Position numbers and translations under genes: made by a program. The notes under the pieces were generated by a model that was not told the origin of the DNA, ran no database searches, and saw only the letters and a list, made by a program, of their open reading frames with translations. Below are positions 47,513 through 60,204 of a stretch of 64,000 nucleotides of DNA, piece by piece. The stretch spans positions 87,087,183 to 87,151,182 of the forward strand of contig NC_079499.1 of the NCBI RefSeq assembly GCF_030052815.1. Direction: 5' to 3'. The DNA comes from Hevea brasiliensis (Eukaryota; Streptophyta; Magnoliopsida; Malpighiales; Euphorbiaceae). Every line of letters begins with the position of its first letter. Positions within the stretch are counted from its first letter, which is position 1.

Positions 47513-50500
47513 CTTACCCGTCTACAGTATATCCGAGTAAGATATGTCACACGGTGTACCGGAACACTCTATTTTATCATAATCATTTTTATTCTTCCTT
47601 AATTTATTTTTATCATAGTTTTGAATATAACTTGTGAAATATAATTCATTTAAGTTATTTATTGAAATTATAATTTGTTTGAGGTTCCAAAAATTTTATA
47701 GAAAATCCGGCAGAGTACCGGCTAAAAATGGAGAAAACAGTTCTTCGGAACCTGTAAAAAACACTTCCAATAATCATATCCAATAATTCTCAACTCCAAT
47801 AATCATCAAAAACTCAATATTTTTCAACAACATTTCTCAATCATTCATTTCTTATGGTACTCATATGTATAAGAAATAAATAAGTACTCAAATTTTCCAT
47901 TCATAACCACAATTTTTCACTATTTACATTAACATCAAAATACATTATATAAGTCTCATTTACACAATAGAAAATAAAAGATAGTTACAAAATACCAAAA
48001 TGAAACCTAGTATCCTACCAATGCACTGAGGATGGTGAGGTCACACGGACACTATGCAGAGCTGCAGGAGATCTCACCCAGTCTGTGGTCTACTGGGCTC
48101 TCGGTCAGTATCTCCAGAACCTACGCGTGGCAAAAGCAACGCGCTAAGCAATAATGCTTAGTGTGCCAATAATAAAATAAAAAGAAATAACAGAAAATAA
48201 ATATGTAGTGAATGTATCGATGTCTTATTGCAAATAAATTTTCAATGAGTATTTATAGTCTTACTTATTTTGTACTTATTATATTCTTATTTCGTAAAAT
48301 TTATCCACTTTCATTTTTGGTTGCCCAAGTAACCTATCTTTGACGATCGGATGGATAAACGGTAACCGCACTGGGTATCAAGTACCTGGGGCCGTCACAC
48401 CATCGGTCACATATGTATCTCCAGGTGTGCAACATAACAGCTAATAAGCTGTAATGACATCAGGCACAAGGCCAAATCTCAATACAAGGTCAGAATGGCT
48501 AAAAGCCATGAAATCACAGAATGGCATAATGCCATGTGCGATCGCTAATCGAACCCTATTGGCATGCCAAACTATCCAAACCAATCTTGTTAGGTATACT
48601 AGGGCATTTGACACTTTTGAATCTTTCAATTTTTGAATTTCAAGTTTTGGTGTTACTATTCCCTTCACTAGTCAACAAAAATGTTGACTTTTGCATAGAA
48701 AATAGGTACATTGGTTTTAACACTCCCAACATACCACATTTTGCATTCAAAATTTGTTGGTATTGGTTAACAATATCATTTCTAAGCTTAAAATTTATGG
48801 AGCAGAATTTTCAGTTTTTATACCCAAATTTTACTATTCCATTAGTTGCTGTTGCAGTGGGAATTTGGGAAAATGATAAACACGAAAGTTGTTCCTTATT
48901 TTGTCTAATTGAATTTCTTTTTTTTGAATCACTCCATTTGGAGTTTTGTAACTCAAGTTATGGTCCAAAAACCACAACTGGCCGGATTGGAAAATTTCAG
49001 AACTGACCATATCTACAGTGCAGTAAATAGTAACTTCCACTCTCTTGTTGAATAGGTTCTGGTCATAATTTGGGGTAGGTTCCTACATGAAAGTTGTTGG
49101 TCTATATCTTATCTTGTTGCTGGTAAAATTTCAGGTCAATTGGGCCATTCTACACTGAGTTATGGCTAAATGAACAATCACTGTTCATTTGGTCATTCTG
49201 CAAAAACTGGTTGCAGGACATCCGGATTGAGGCAAGTTTTTGGTCCACTTGGTTTGGTCTTATGGGCATAGTTTCTTCACCAAAGTTGTGCCATTATGTG
49301 TCTAGTTTCATGTCCAATTGGCAAAACACCAATTAAACCTACACAGCCAAAGTTATGGCTGTCCAAACAGGCTAGACTCACAGCCACACCTGCTGCTCTC
49401 ACTAGGCAGCATACCAAATCAATTTGTCATGCTATAATTCACTCCAAATTATGGTCAACTTACCTCAAATGGTCACTAATTGACCATTAGAATGTTCATT
49501 CACCATTACATAAGCAAAGTCCAAGTTTCTCTCCAAAACCCTAATTCCCCATTTCAAATTCACACAACATACCTTAGTTAAACACACTAATTCATTATCC
49601 ATATATTTATACTTTAAACATTATCTCTAGTCCACTCTAAGCCCATCAAAACAATCAACCTTATCCCTTCCTTAGGGCTGCCAAATTCCATGGTGTACAT
49701 ACACATAAGTTTTATTTCATTTAATTTACACTTTCATACTCATTTTAAGTCCCTAACATGGAATAAGAGAGATATATGCATAAATAAGCACTAACCTTTT
49801 TGAGCAGAATTTTCCCAAGCTTGAACTTCACTTTCTTTCTTTTTATAGGCTGCCAAACACTTTCCCAAGAGGTATAGACAAGTTTTAATGAAAGATGTCT
49901 AGGGTTTAGTAGTGAGAATTCATGGGAAATGGAAGTGATGAAAGAAAATTTTTATGGAGGGAGATGGAAGAGAGGGTCACGGCTAGATGAAGAAGAAGAA
50001 ACCAGAAATTGGTTTCTTAATTTTTCATTTTTCCCTTTTTAAAGAATTTTAGTTGTGTTGTTGAATGGTGATTAGTGGAGGGCATTTAAATGACATCATA
50101 GTGATGTCATAATTAGGGATTTAAGTCATTTTCTTTTTCTTTCTTTTCTATTCATTTTTAATTTAATTTTTTAGCAATATTTATTCATATTTTAGATCAT
50201 AATAATTATTTACTTAACTGGACAAGTCGGCTAAAAATCGCCTCTGAAGGCGAAATGATCAAAATGCCCTCCGTTTGGCTTAACGGGTCAAAATTGTCTG
50301 TACTGATTGAAAAATTTTTCTAAATATTTTCTTGGCATTCTAATGCCATAGGAACCTCAATGACCCTTCTTTGGAGTCTAAAAATTATTTTATGAATTTT
50401 CCCCTGGGTCTAGGGCTCCTAGTTGCGAGAACCGCAACTTTTCACTAGGTTACCCATCGTTAGGGCACCGGCTCGTTTAACTTGGTTGTATTTTATTTTT

Positions 50501-50633
50501 AAAATTTTTTCTAAATTTTTCTTATTAATATTTGAGTTAATTATAGTTCCTCACTTTAGTTTAAATATTTTTCCGGACGTTCTAGCTACCGGAACAGTAG
50601 AATGTACGGAGTTGCTACAGGGAGGGTGTTACA
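47513..50633 (-). repeat. 3' LTR of element E (3121 bp)
   Basis: On the plus strand it starts TGTGACACCCC and ends GAGGGTGTTACA. It is the same LTR family as D and F but visibly more diverged than the two F copies are from each other. The ATGACATCA-N3-TGATGTCAT palindrome is at 50090-50110, with a different loop. The CTAAGCA/TGCTTAG hairpin is near 48145-48163. Confidence 0.92.
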
Positions 50634-50634
50634 A

Positions 50635-50646
50635 CTCTTCCCCTCT
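50635..50646 (-). promoter_or_regulatory. Polypurine tract of element E
   Basis: The minus strand reads AGAGGGGAAGAG immediately before the 3' LTR. Confidence 0.88.
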
Positions 50647-50650
50647 AATT

Positions 50651-50672
50651 TAAATTTCGTCCTCGAAATTTA
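50651..50672 (-). promoter_or_regulatory. Stem-loop beside the polypurine tract of element E
   Basis: On the minus strand TAAATTTCG-AGGA-CGAAATTTA, the same 9-bp stem as in D and F. Confidence 0.6.
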
Positions 50673-51406
50673 CCTGATGCAAACAGTTGAGGGAACTGTT
50701 ACCTCATCGTCTCTTCACTTTCCCAAGTTGCCTCCTCGGTGTTGTGGTGCCTCCAAAGTATTTTCACCAATGGAATCTGCTTATTTCTCAACTCTTTCAC
50801 TTCCCGAGCCAGAATCCGTATGGGTTCTTTTTCATATGTCAAATCCGGTTGTACTTCAATTTCTTCCCTGGAGATGATATGTGAAGGATCTGAGCGGTAT
50901 CTTCTTAACATAGACACGTGGAACACATTGTGGATCTTGTCCAGCTTTGGTGGTAAAGCTAGCCTGTAGGCTACTGGTCCCACACGTTCAATGACTTCAT
51001 ATGGGCCAATGAACCTAGGGCTCAACTTACCTTTTCTTCTAAACCTCAGTACCTTCTTCCATAGTGACACCTTGAGGAACACTTTGTCGCTAACTGTATA
51101 TTCTATTTCTTTTCTCTTCAGGTCGGCATAAGATTTCTATCTATCTGAGGCAACCTTCAGATTGGCTTTGATTAGTTTTACTTTCTCCTCAGTCTGTTTC
51201 ACCAGGTCTGGCCCTACTAGTTTGTCTTCGCCCAATTCAGTCCAGCACACAGGAGTTCTACATTTCCTCCCATACAGTGCTTCATATGGGGCCATTTGGA
51301 TGCTAGTTTGGTAGCTATTATTGTATGCAAATTCTGCCAGTGGGAGGTATCTATCCCAACTTCCCTCAAACTCAATGACACAACTCCTCAGCATATCCTC
51401 AAGGAC

Positions 51407-51480
51407 CTGACATATATTTCATGTTATTATTATCATTTTAGTTCAATATTTGTATTAATTTAATTGGTTCAATTGTTTAC
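51407..51480 (-). other. Intron-like insert in integrase, element E (74 bp)
   Basis: The minus strand reads GTAAACAATTGAACC...ATATATGTCAG between ATCCAG and GTCCTTGAGG. Against D it has several substitutions inside (for example GATAATAATAACATG for GATAACAATAACGTG), while both ends are unchanged. Confidence 0.75.
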
Positions 51481-53064
51481 CTGGATTACTCTTTCTGATT
51501 GCCCATCCGTCTGAGGATGGAAAGCTGTGCTGAAATGGAGTTGTGTACCCAAGGTCTCATGCAACTTCTTCCAAAATCTCGATGTAAACCTTGGGTCTCG
51601 ATTAGATATGATGGAAAGTGGAATTCCATGTAGTCTAACTATCTCACTGATATACAATTCTACTAACTTCTCCAGTGAGTAATCAGTCCTAACTGGCAGA
51701 AAGTGTGCTGACTTCGTCAATCTATCTACTATCACCCATATTGCATCATACTTCTTTTGGGTGAGAGGTAGACCACTTACAAAATCCATGGTGACCCGGT
51801 CCCATTTCCATTCAGGTATGCGTATAGGCTGTAGCAAACCTGATGGAACTTGATGTTCTGCCTTAACTTGCTGACATGTCAAGCATTTAGTCACATAGTC
51901 AGCTATGTCCTTCTTCATACCAGGCCACCAATACTGAAGCTTCAGATCATGATACATTTTTGTACTTCCTGGGTGCATAGCATAAACACTGGTATGTACC
52001 TCTTTCATAATACTGGCCTTCAATTCCCCATCATCTGGTACACATACTCTTCCTTTGTAGTACAGACACCCATCTGCTTTCACCTCATAGTCAGTTGCTT
52101 TTCCCACTGAGATTTTGCTCATAATAGCCATTAACTTTTTTTCTGCCTTTTGCCCATCTAAAATCTGCTGTAGCAGGTTTGGCCTCACTTGCAACTCAGC
52201 CAAAATAGCTCCATCTCAAATCAAAGTTAGACGGGCATTCAATGATCTCAAAGCTGTGATGGATTTTCTGCTCAAAGCATCAGCAACTACATTTGCTTTC
52301 CCAGGATGGTAATCAATTACACAATCATAGTCCTTCAGGAACTCAATCCATCGCCTCTGTCTAAGGTTGAGCTCCTTCTGAGTTGGCAAATATTTTAGAC
52401 TCTTGTGGTCTATGTAAATGTAGCACTTTTCACCATACAAGTAATGCCTCCATATCTTCAGTGCGAAGATAATTGCTGAAAGCTTTAGATCATGGGTAGG
52501 GTAATTTTGTTCATGTGGCCTTAGCTGCCTGGAAGCATAAGCGATCACCTTCCCCTCTTGCATCAATACACACCCTAACCCATTATGAGAGGCATCACTG
52601 TAGACCACAAAGTCCTTTCTTGACACTGGCTGTGTTAACACTGGTGCCTCTATCAACATAGCCTTTAACTTCTCAAAACTAGTCTGACACTTGTCATTCT
52701 AGTCAAATCTGACATTCTTGTGTAACAACTTGGTCATTGGAGCAGTTATTAAGGAAAATCCCTTCACAAATCTTCTATAATACCCAGCTAGCCCCAAGAA
52801 ACTTCTTACCTCAGTTGTATTCCTGGGAGGCTTCCATTCCATCACTGCTTCTATTTTCTTGGGATCCACTCTAATCCCATCAGCTGACACTATGTGTCCA
52901 AGGAATGCAATCTCATTCAACCAGAAGTCACACTTGGACAACTTAGCATACAGCTTCTTTTCTCTCAGGGTTTGTAGAACAATCCTCAAATGTTCATCAT
53001 GTTCTTCCCTAGTCTTGGAATACACTAAAGTATCATCAATAAAGACCACTACGAATCGATCTAG

Positions 53065-53069
53065 GTATG
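53065..53069. repeat. Expected target duplication of element F, left copy (GTATG)
   Basis: GTATG is the last part of interrupted E pol before the LTR start TGTAACACCC. The right copy would fall just after 64070, outside the window. Confidence 0.6.
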
Positions 53070-56000
53070 TGTAACACCCTCCCGATAACAACTCCGTACA
53101 TTCTGCTGTTCCGGTGACCGGTGTTGGTCCGGACAGCTAGAACGTCCGGAAAAATAATTAAACTTAAGTGAGGGACCATAATTAACTCAAATATTAATAA
53201 GAAACAATTAGTAAAAATTTTAAAAATAAAATACAACCAAGTCAAATGAGCCGGTGCCCAAGCGATGGGTAACCGGAGGGAAGTTGCGGTTCTCGCAACG
53301 AGGAGCCCTAGACCAGGGGAAAAATTAGAAAATAATTTTTGGGACTCCAGAGAAGGGTTATTGAGGTTCCCATGGCATTAGAATGCCAAGAAAATACCTA
53401 GAAAAATTTTTCAATTGGTACAGCCAATTTTGACCCGTTAAGCCAAACGGAGGGCATTTTGGTCATTTCGCCTTTGGAGGTGATTTTTGGCTGACTTGTC
53501 CAGTTGAGTAAATAATTATTATGACATAAAATATGAATAAACATTACTAGAAATTAAATTGAAAATGAGTAGTGGAGGAAAGAAAAGAAATTGAGGAAAA
53601 AGGGCTATTTATGACATCATGGTGATGTCATTTATAATTACCAACCAATCACAATTAAGCACCCATTTGACTAACAAATTAAAGAGATAAATAAAGACTA
53701 AAGAAGACCAAAAACCAGCAGCCATCCCTCTCTCCTCTAGTGCAGCCGAAACCTCTCCCTTCCACCCTCCATTGAAGTTCAATCAAGCAAGCTCAAATTC
53801 CTACCTTGTTTCACCATAAAATCCTAACCTCACTTCATTAAAATTTTACCCTACACCTTAAACAAGCTTTTGGCAGCCTAGAAAGTGAAGGAAAGTGAAG
53901 TTTTGAGTGAGGAAAAATCTGCCCTAATCAAGGTTAGTGCATTAGATACTTAAAACTCCTTATTTTCATGATTTGCAACTTGAATTGAGTAAGAATTGTA
54001 ACTAAAATGAACAAGAATTATGTGTACACATACTATGAATTTTTGGCAGCCCTTGTGAAGGAATTATTTTGATTGTTTTGATGGACTTAAAGTGGGCTAT
54101 AGATGAAGTTTAAACCATGTGTGTATGTGATTATTGAAGGAGCTAATAATTAAGGTGTTGTGAAAACCTATAATGGAACTAGGGTTTTGAAGAGTGAAAA
54201 ATTGGCTTGGCTTGGGAATTGTTAGAGCACATTTTAATGGTCAATTAGTGACCATTTTAGGTAAGTTGACCATAATTAGAATTGAAAAATAGTATGGTAA
54301 AGTGAAGGTGAAATCTGCCCTAGGACAGCAGTAATGGACTGAGATTTCAATCCAATTACACAGCCATAACTTTGGCTGTATTGGTCCAATTGGTGTTTGG
54401 CCAATTGGACATGAAACTAGGCTTATAAGGGCACATTTTTGCTGAAGAAACCATGCCCAAAAGACCAAAGCAAGAGGACCAAAACTTGGCCCCAATCCGG
54501 ACACCCTGCAACTGATTCTGCAGAATTGACCAAATGAACAGTAACTGTTCATTTGGCCATAACTCATTGTAGCTTTGGTCAATTGACCTGAAATTTTTAC
54601 AGCAACAAGTTAAGACATATAAAAACAACTTTCATGAAGGAACCTACCCCAAATTATGGCCAGAACCTAACCCAAATGGCAGTGGAAGTCACTGTTCATG
54701 TTACTGTAGATATGGTAATTTCGGCAGAATGCAAATCCGGCCAGCTGTGGTTTTTGGACCATATCTGGAGCAAAAAAACTCCAAATGGAGTGATTCAAAA
54801 AATGAAATTCAACTAGACAAAATAAGGAACAACTTTCATGTTTGTCATTTCTTCAAATTCCCACAGAAACAGTGTCCAATGGAACAGTGAAATTGACTCA
54901 CAAAAACTGAAAATTCTGCTTTTGTTGGTTTAAACTTTGAAATGGCATAAATGCTTAATGCCAACAAGTTTGGAATGCCAAATGTGGTATGTTGGGAGTG
55001 CCAAAGTCAATGTACATATTTTTATTCTAAAATTCAACATTTTTGTTGACCAATAAGATGAATAGTGACACTAAAAATTTGAAATTCACAAATTGAAGAA
55101 TTTAAAAGTTTCAAATGCCCTAGTATACCTAACAAGATTGGTTTGGATAGTTTGGCATGCCAATAGGGTTCAGTTAGCAGTACTGCACATGGCAATATGC
55201 CGTTCTGTGATTTCATGGCTTTTAGCCATTCTGACCTTGCATTGAGACTTGGCCTTGTGCCTGAGATTATTCTGACTTGGTAGCTGTTACATTGCACTGC
55301 CGGGTGATGCATATGCGACCGATGGTGTGACAGCCCGAGGTATTAGATACCCAGTGCCAGTTTACCCGTTATCTAGTCCAGTCGTCTAGTGTAGGTTACT
55401 TGGGGCAACCAAATGAATAAAAGTGGACAAAGTAAATAATATACAAATACCAAGCAAATGAAACATATACATTCACTACACATTTAATTTCTTGCTATTT
55501 TCTTTTATTATATTATTGCACCACTAAGCATTATTGCTTAGCACGTTGCTTTGCCACTCGTAGAATCGGAGATACAGATCGTGAGCCCAGTGACGTAAAC
55601 GGGTGAGTCCATCCTGTAGTTACGCACGATGTCCGTGTCACCTCAACCTGCGATTGCATTGGTAGGACATTAGGTGTCATTTTGACATTTTGTAACTTAA
55701 CTTTGTTTTCTCATATGTAATTAAACTTGTGTAATGTATATTGATGTTTATGTAAATTATGAAAATTGTACTTGTGAATGGAAATGTAAATGTTTACTTG
55801 TGATTTATATGTGATCATCACATGTGATGGATGATTGAGAACTGGAATTGAAATGTTGTTGAGATCTTAATATTGAGAATTTGTTGATAAATTGAAGTTG
55901 GGATTGTTTGGAAATTAATTGGAAGTGTTTTTAAACAGGTTCCGAAGAACTGTTTTCTCCATTTTTAGCCGGTACTCCGCCGGATTTTCTTTAAAATTTT

Positions 56001-56167
56001 CGGAACCCCAAATAAATAATAATTTCGATAAATGGCTTAAATAAATCATATTTCATAAATTAGCTTCAAAAGCATGACACAAATTAAGTAAGGTATATTA
56101 GAGTGTGCCAGTACACCGTGTGGCATTACTTACTAGGGTATACTGTACACGGGTAAGGGGTGTCACA
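53070..56167 (+). repeat. 5' LTR of element F (3098 bp)
   Basis: The LTR runs from TGTAACACCCTCC to GGTGTCACA. It has the ATGACATCA-TGG-TGATGTCAT palindrome at 53611-53631, a GTCCAATTGG/CCAATTGGAC hairpin at 54384-54410, the 27-bp near-palindrome at 54530-54556, and the CTAAGCA/TGCTTAG hairpin near 55523-55540. Confidence 0.94.
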
Positions 56168-56172
56168 TTTAG

Positions 56173-56184
56173 TGGTATCAGAGC
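56173..56184 (+). promoter_or_regulatory. Primer binding site of element F
   Basis: TGGTATCAGAGC, five bases after the LTR end. Confidence 0.92.
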
Positions 56185-56294
56185 ACGGTTTAGGCGTTTC
56201 TGGGCCTAGATTGAGTCCATACCATGCATTGCATTTGTAAGAGTTGAGGTGACACTAACGCAGATCTGTTTATCTTTCTTATTTTGAATAGGAT

Positions 56295-57584
56295 ATAGAT
56301 CCTTCATCTCAGAGAGCCGTTGAGAAGGAAGTGGAGAGTCATGCTCCACCTGCGGTGAGGCGGGGCATGAGAGAATCTGCTCACTTGACTCAAGCGAGCA
56401 CTGCTCAGCCTCCACAGGCCATGTTCCAACAAATGGCCGACTTCTTTAGACAAATGGCTGGGGTAATGCCAACACCACCACCACCACCACCACCACCAGC
56501 TCCACAGCAGAAATCACACCTGGAAAGGCTAAGAAAGTTTGGAGCTGTGGACTTCCATCGCAAGAGAGAAGATGACTCTATTGCAGCCGAGAATTGGTTG
56601 AACAAACAGCAGTGATACTAAAACAACTTCACCGCACTCCGAACAAAACACGGAAAGCTGTCATCTCTTTCTTGCAAGATGATGCATATGAGTGGTGGGA
56701 CACCGTGTCGATGAAGTGTAGATAGAAGTCAGTAACTTGGGACTTATTTCTTTCTGAATTTAAGAAGAAATTTGTGTGTTTTGTATATCCGGAAGAGAAG
56801 AAGAGAGTTTATTAACTCGAGGCAGAGACAGTGTCGGTGGCGAATATGAGAAGGAGTTCGTGCGCTTAAGCCGTTATGGAAGGGAGATAGTCCCTAATGA
56901 AGCTGAAAGGTGCAAGAGATTTGAAGAGGGACTAAATGACAACATCAAGATCCAGCTCACTGCCTTGGGAATCACAGAATTTACCAAGTTAGTGGAAGCT
57001 ACAATAAAGGTGGAAAAAGTAAGAATCAGTGAGCAGACTAAAAGAGAGAGACAGCAGAAGAGGGGACCGAGTCAGTCTAGTTCAGCCCCTGCATTTGGGA
57101 AGAAGTTCAAGGGTCCTCCTGCACAGAGTTCGGGTCAACCACGAGTCGAAGTCGATCTCGAGGGCCCAGGCCACAGGTCACCCATAGGAGAGGTCAGTCC
57201 ACACCATCAGTGGGCAGCTCTCCAGGGATGGGGTTCAGGGGACCAGCCCCAACATCTTACGCATGTCGCATTGCACGAAATGGCACAAGGAATGTTGGAG
57301 TAATCGGTGCTTGCTTGAGGTGTGGGTCAACGAGCATCGGTTGAAGAAGCTGTCCACCTTGAGAACTACTACAATTGCTCCAACATAAGCGGAACAAACT
57401 GCTCTGCACCACCAAGGGGTAGAAGGTCTGGTAAATCCGAAGCTATGGGACCATCTCAAAGGCCTGCATCTGAGCCAGCAGAGAGGCCAGATAACAGACC
57501 ACCTACCAGAAATTATGCCTTGAGAGCTCAGCAGGAGCAAGATGCCCCGGACGTCATCAGGGGTACGTTCTCCCTCTACACTAC
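56295..57584 (+). pseudogene. gag: gag of element F, start codon lost and frameshifted
   Basis: By alignment with D, the start codon is ATA at 56295-56297 (GGATATAGAT against GGATATGGAT). The frame then reads DPSSQRAVEKEVESHAPPA, with a (CCA)n proline run at about 56471-56500 and KSHLERLRKFGAVDF. Intact NWLNK confirms that D's TAG replaces Trp. Frameshifts follow at about 56610-56850. Reading resumes with EYEKEFVRLSRYGREIVPNE, KRFEEGLNDNIKIQLTALGI and a basic tail. The zinc-knuckle segment (about 57290-57400) is garbled by indels. The intended product is the particle shell protein. Confidence 0.82.
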
Positions 57585-60129
57585 ACCTGTGCATGCATTG
57601 GTGGATCCAGGATCCACTCATTCCTACATTTGCATCAACCTACCGTAGAAAGGGGGATATTGGTAGGGGAGAGTGACCAAGACATTCTGGTCACTAATCC
57701 ATTGGGCCACAGTGTGGTAGTGAACAAAGTATACAAGGGTTGCCCGTTGAGGATTCAGGGGTATGAATTCTTGGCAGACCTAATTGAGTTGCCTTTCTAT
57801 GAGTTTGACGTGATTTTGGGAATGGACTGGTTGTCACGTCATCAGGCAATAGTTGATTGCAAATTGAAGAGAATTTCTCTAAAAACTTCAGAGGGTAATG
57901 AGATCACAGTTGTGGGGGAAAGGACAGATTTCTTGTCTAATGTCATCTCAGCCACAGTTGCAAGAAGAATGATGAGAAAAGGCTGTGAAGCCTACCTAGC
58001 ACATGTGGTGGATACTAGGCAGGTTAAGCCAAACCTGAGTGACATACCCACAGTGAGAGACTTCCCAAAGGTATTTCCTGAAGAGTTGCCTGGTTTGCCA
58101 CCAGAAAGGGAAGTTGAATTTGTTATTGAGACACTGCCGGGTACAACACCCATTTCCATTGCTCCTTATAGGATGGCACCCTTGAATTGAGAGTTGAAAA
58201 CTTCGGTTGCAAGAGTTGCTTGATAAGGGTTCATACGCCCATGTGTCACCATGGGGAGCTCTAGTGCTGTTTGTGAAAAAGAAGGATGGGACTTTGAGGC
58301 TATGCATCGAATCTGGCGATTGAATAAAGTGGTATGAAGAACAAATATCCGTTGCCTTGAATTGATGATCTGTTTGATCGGTTGAAGGAAGCGAGTATTT
58401 TCCAAGATTGATCTCAGATCAGGGTATCATCAGTTGAGGGTGAAGGATGCAGATGTGCCCAAGACTGCATTCAGGACCCGATATGGACATTATGAGTTCC
58501 TAGTGATGCCCTTTGGCCTAACAAATGCACCAGCATTCATGGACCTTATGAACCGTATCTTCCATCCATACCTAGATCGGTTCGTAGTGGTCTTTATTGA
58601 TGATATTTTGGTGTATTCCAAGACCGAGGAAGAACATGATGAGCATTTGAGGATTGTTACGCAAACCACGGCGAGAAAAGAAGTGTATGCTAAGTTGTCC
58701 AAGTGTGACTTACGGTTGAATGAGATTGCATTCCTTGGACACATAGTGTCGGTGATGGGATTAGGTGGATCCCAAGAAAATAGAAGCGATGATGGAATGG
58801 AAGCCTCCCAAGAATACAAGCGAGGTCGAAGTTTCTTGGGGCTAGGCGGGTATTACAGAGATTTGTGAAGGATTTTCCCTAATAGCTGCTCCAATGACCA
58901 AGTTGTTACACAAGAATGTCGATTTGACTGGAATGACAAGTGTCGGACCGCTTTGAGAAGTTGAAGGCTATGTTGTGAGAGGCACCGGTGTTAACACGGC
59001 CAGTGTCGAGAAAGGACTTTGTGGTCTACGGTGATGCCTCTCATAATGGGTTAGGGTGTGTATTGATGCAAGAGGGAAAGTGATCGCCTATGCTTCCAGA
59101 CAACTAAGGCCACATGAACAGAACTACCCTATCCATGATCTAGAGCTTGCAGCAATTATCTTCGCACTGAAGATATGGAGGCATTACTTGTATGGGGAAA
59201 AGTGCTACATTTACACAGACCACAAAAGCCTGAAATACTTGCCAACCTGAAGGAGCTCAACCTTAAGCGAGGCGATGGATTGAGTTCTGAAGGATTATAT
59301 TTGTGTAATTGACTACCATCACAGGAAGGCAAATGTAATTCGATGCTTTGAGCAGAAAATCCATGACCTTGAGATCATTGAATGCCCGACTATCGGTGAT
59401 GCGAGATGGACCTATTTTAGCTAAGTTGCACGTGAGGCCAAACCTGCTCCAGCAGATTGTAAATGTGCAATAGGCAGATGAACAGTGAAAGGCTATTATG
59501 ATCAAGATCTCGGAGGAAAAGCAGCGATTATGGGGTGAAAGCGGATGGGTGCCTGTACTACAAAGGAAGACTGTGTACTAGATGATGGGGAATTGAAGAC
59601 CAGTATTCTAAAGAGGCACACACGGTGTATATGCTATGCACCGGGAAGTACAAAGATGTATCATGATCTGAAGCTTGATATTGGTGGCACAGTATGAAGA
59701 GGGATATAGCCGACTATGTGACTAAATGCTTGACATGTCGGCAAGTCAAGGCGAACATCAAGTTCCATCGGGTTTGCTCTGATCTATCGCATACCTGAAT
59801 GGAAATGGGATCGGGTCACCATGGATTTTATAAGTGGTCTACCTCTCACCCGGAAGAAACATGATGCAGCATGGGTGATAGTTGATAGATTGACAAAGTC
59901 AGCACACTTTCTGCCAGTTAGGACTGACTACTCACTGGAGAAGTGAGCAGAATTGTATATCAGTGAGATATTTAGACTACATGGAATTCCACTTTCCATC
60001 ATATATGATCGAGACCCAAGGTTTACATCGAGATTCTGGAAGAAGTTGCATGAGTCCTTGGGTACACAACTCCATTTCAGCACAGCTTTCCATCCTCAGA
60101 CGGATGGGCAATCAGAAAGGGTAATCCAG

Positions 60130-60204
60130 GTAAACAATTGAAACCAATGAAATTGATACAAATATTGAATTAAAATGATAACAATAACGTGAAATATATG
60201 TCAG
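60130..60204 (+). other. Intron-like insert in integrase, element F (75 bp)
   Basis: GTAAACAATTGAAACC...ATATATGTCAG lies between ATCCAG and GTCCTTGAGG. It has one extra A relative to D and E, a change that would be harmless in an intron but would shift the frame in coding sequence. Confidence 0.75.

Larger units (their letters stand above)
47513..53069 (-). mobile_element. Ty3/gypsy chromovirus element E, 3' half in view
   Basis: On the minus strand pol (53069 to 50645) leads to a polypurine tract and the 3' LTR (50633 to 47513). The element is interrupted at 53069 inside RT by element F. The remaining RT, protease, gag and 5' LTR should lie beyond 64000, after element F ends. Confidence 0.9.
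50645..53069 (-). pseudogene. pol: pol of element E (RT part, RNase H, integrase, chromodomain), broken and interrupted
   Basis: Read leftwards from 53069: RT from [12 protein letters not shown] (catalytic DD kept), [14 protein letters not shown] where the family has Trp near 52700; RNase H ([18 protein letters not shown]), [13 protein letters not shown]; a stop near 52215; integrase finger ([14 protein letters not shown]), MDFVSGLP, then ISNRDPRF with the second catalytic Asp changed to Asn, and QSERVIQ. The 74-bp intron-like insert (51480-51407) follows, then VLEDMLRSCVIEFEG, a stop near 51137, GPYEVIERVG and the chromodomain-like segment. A stop also follows SEETMR. Compared with D and F the small-indel load is low, so this copy gives a good reference for the subfamily. 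Confidence 0.9.
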
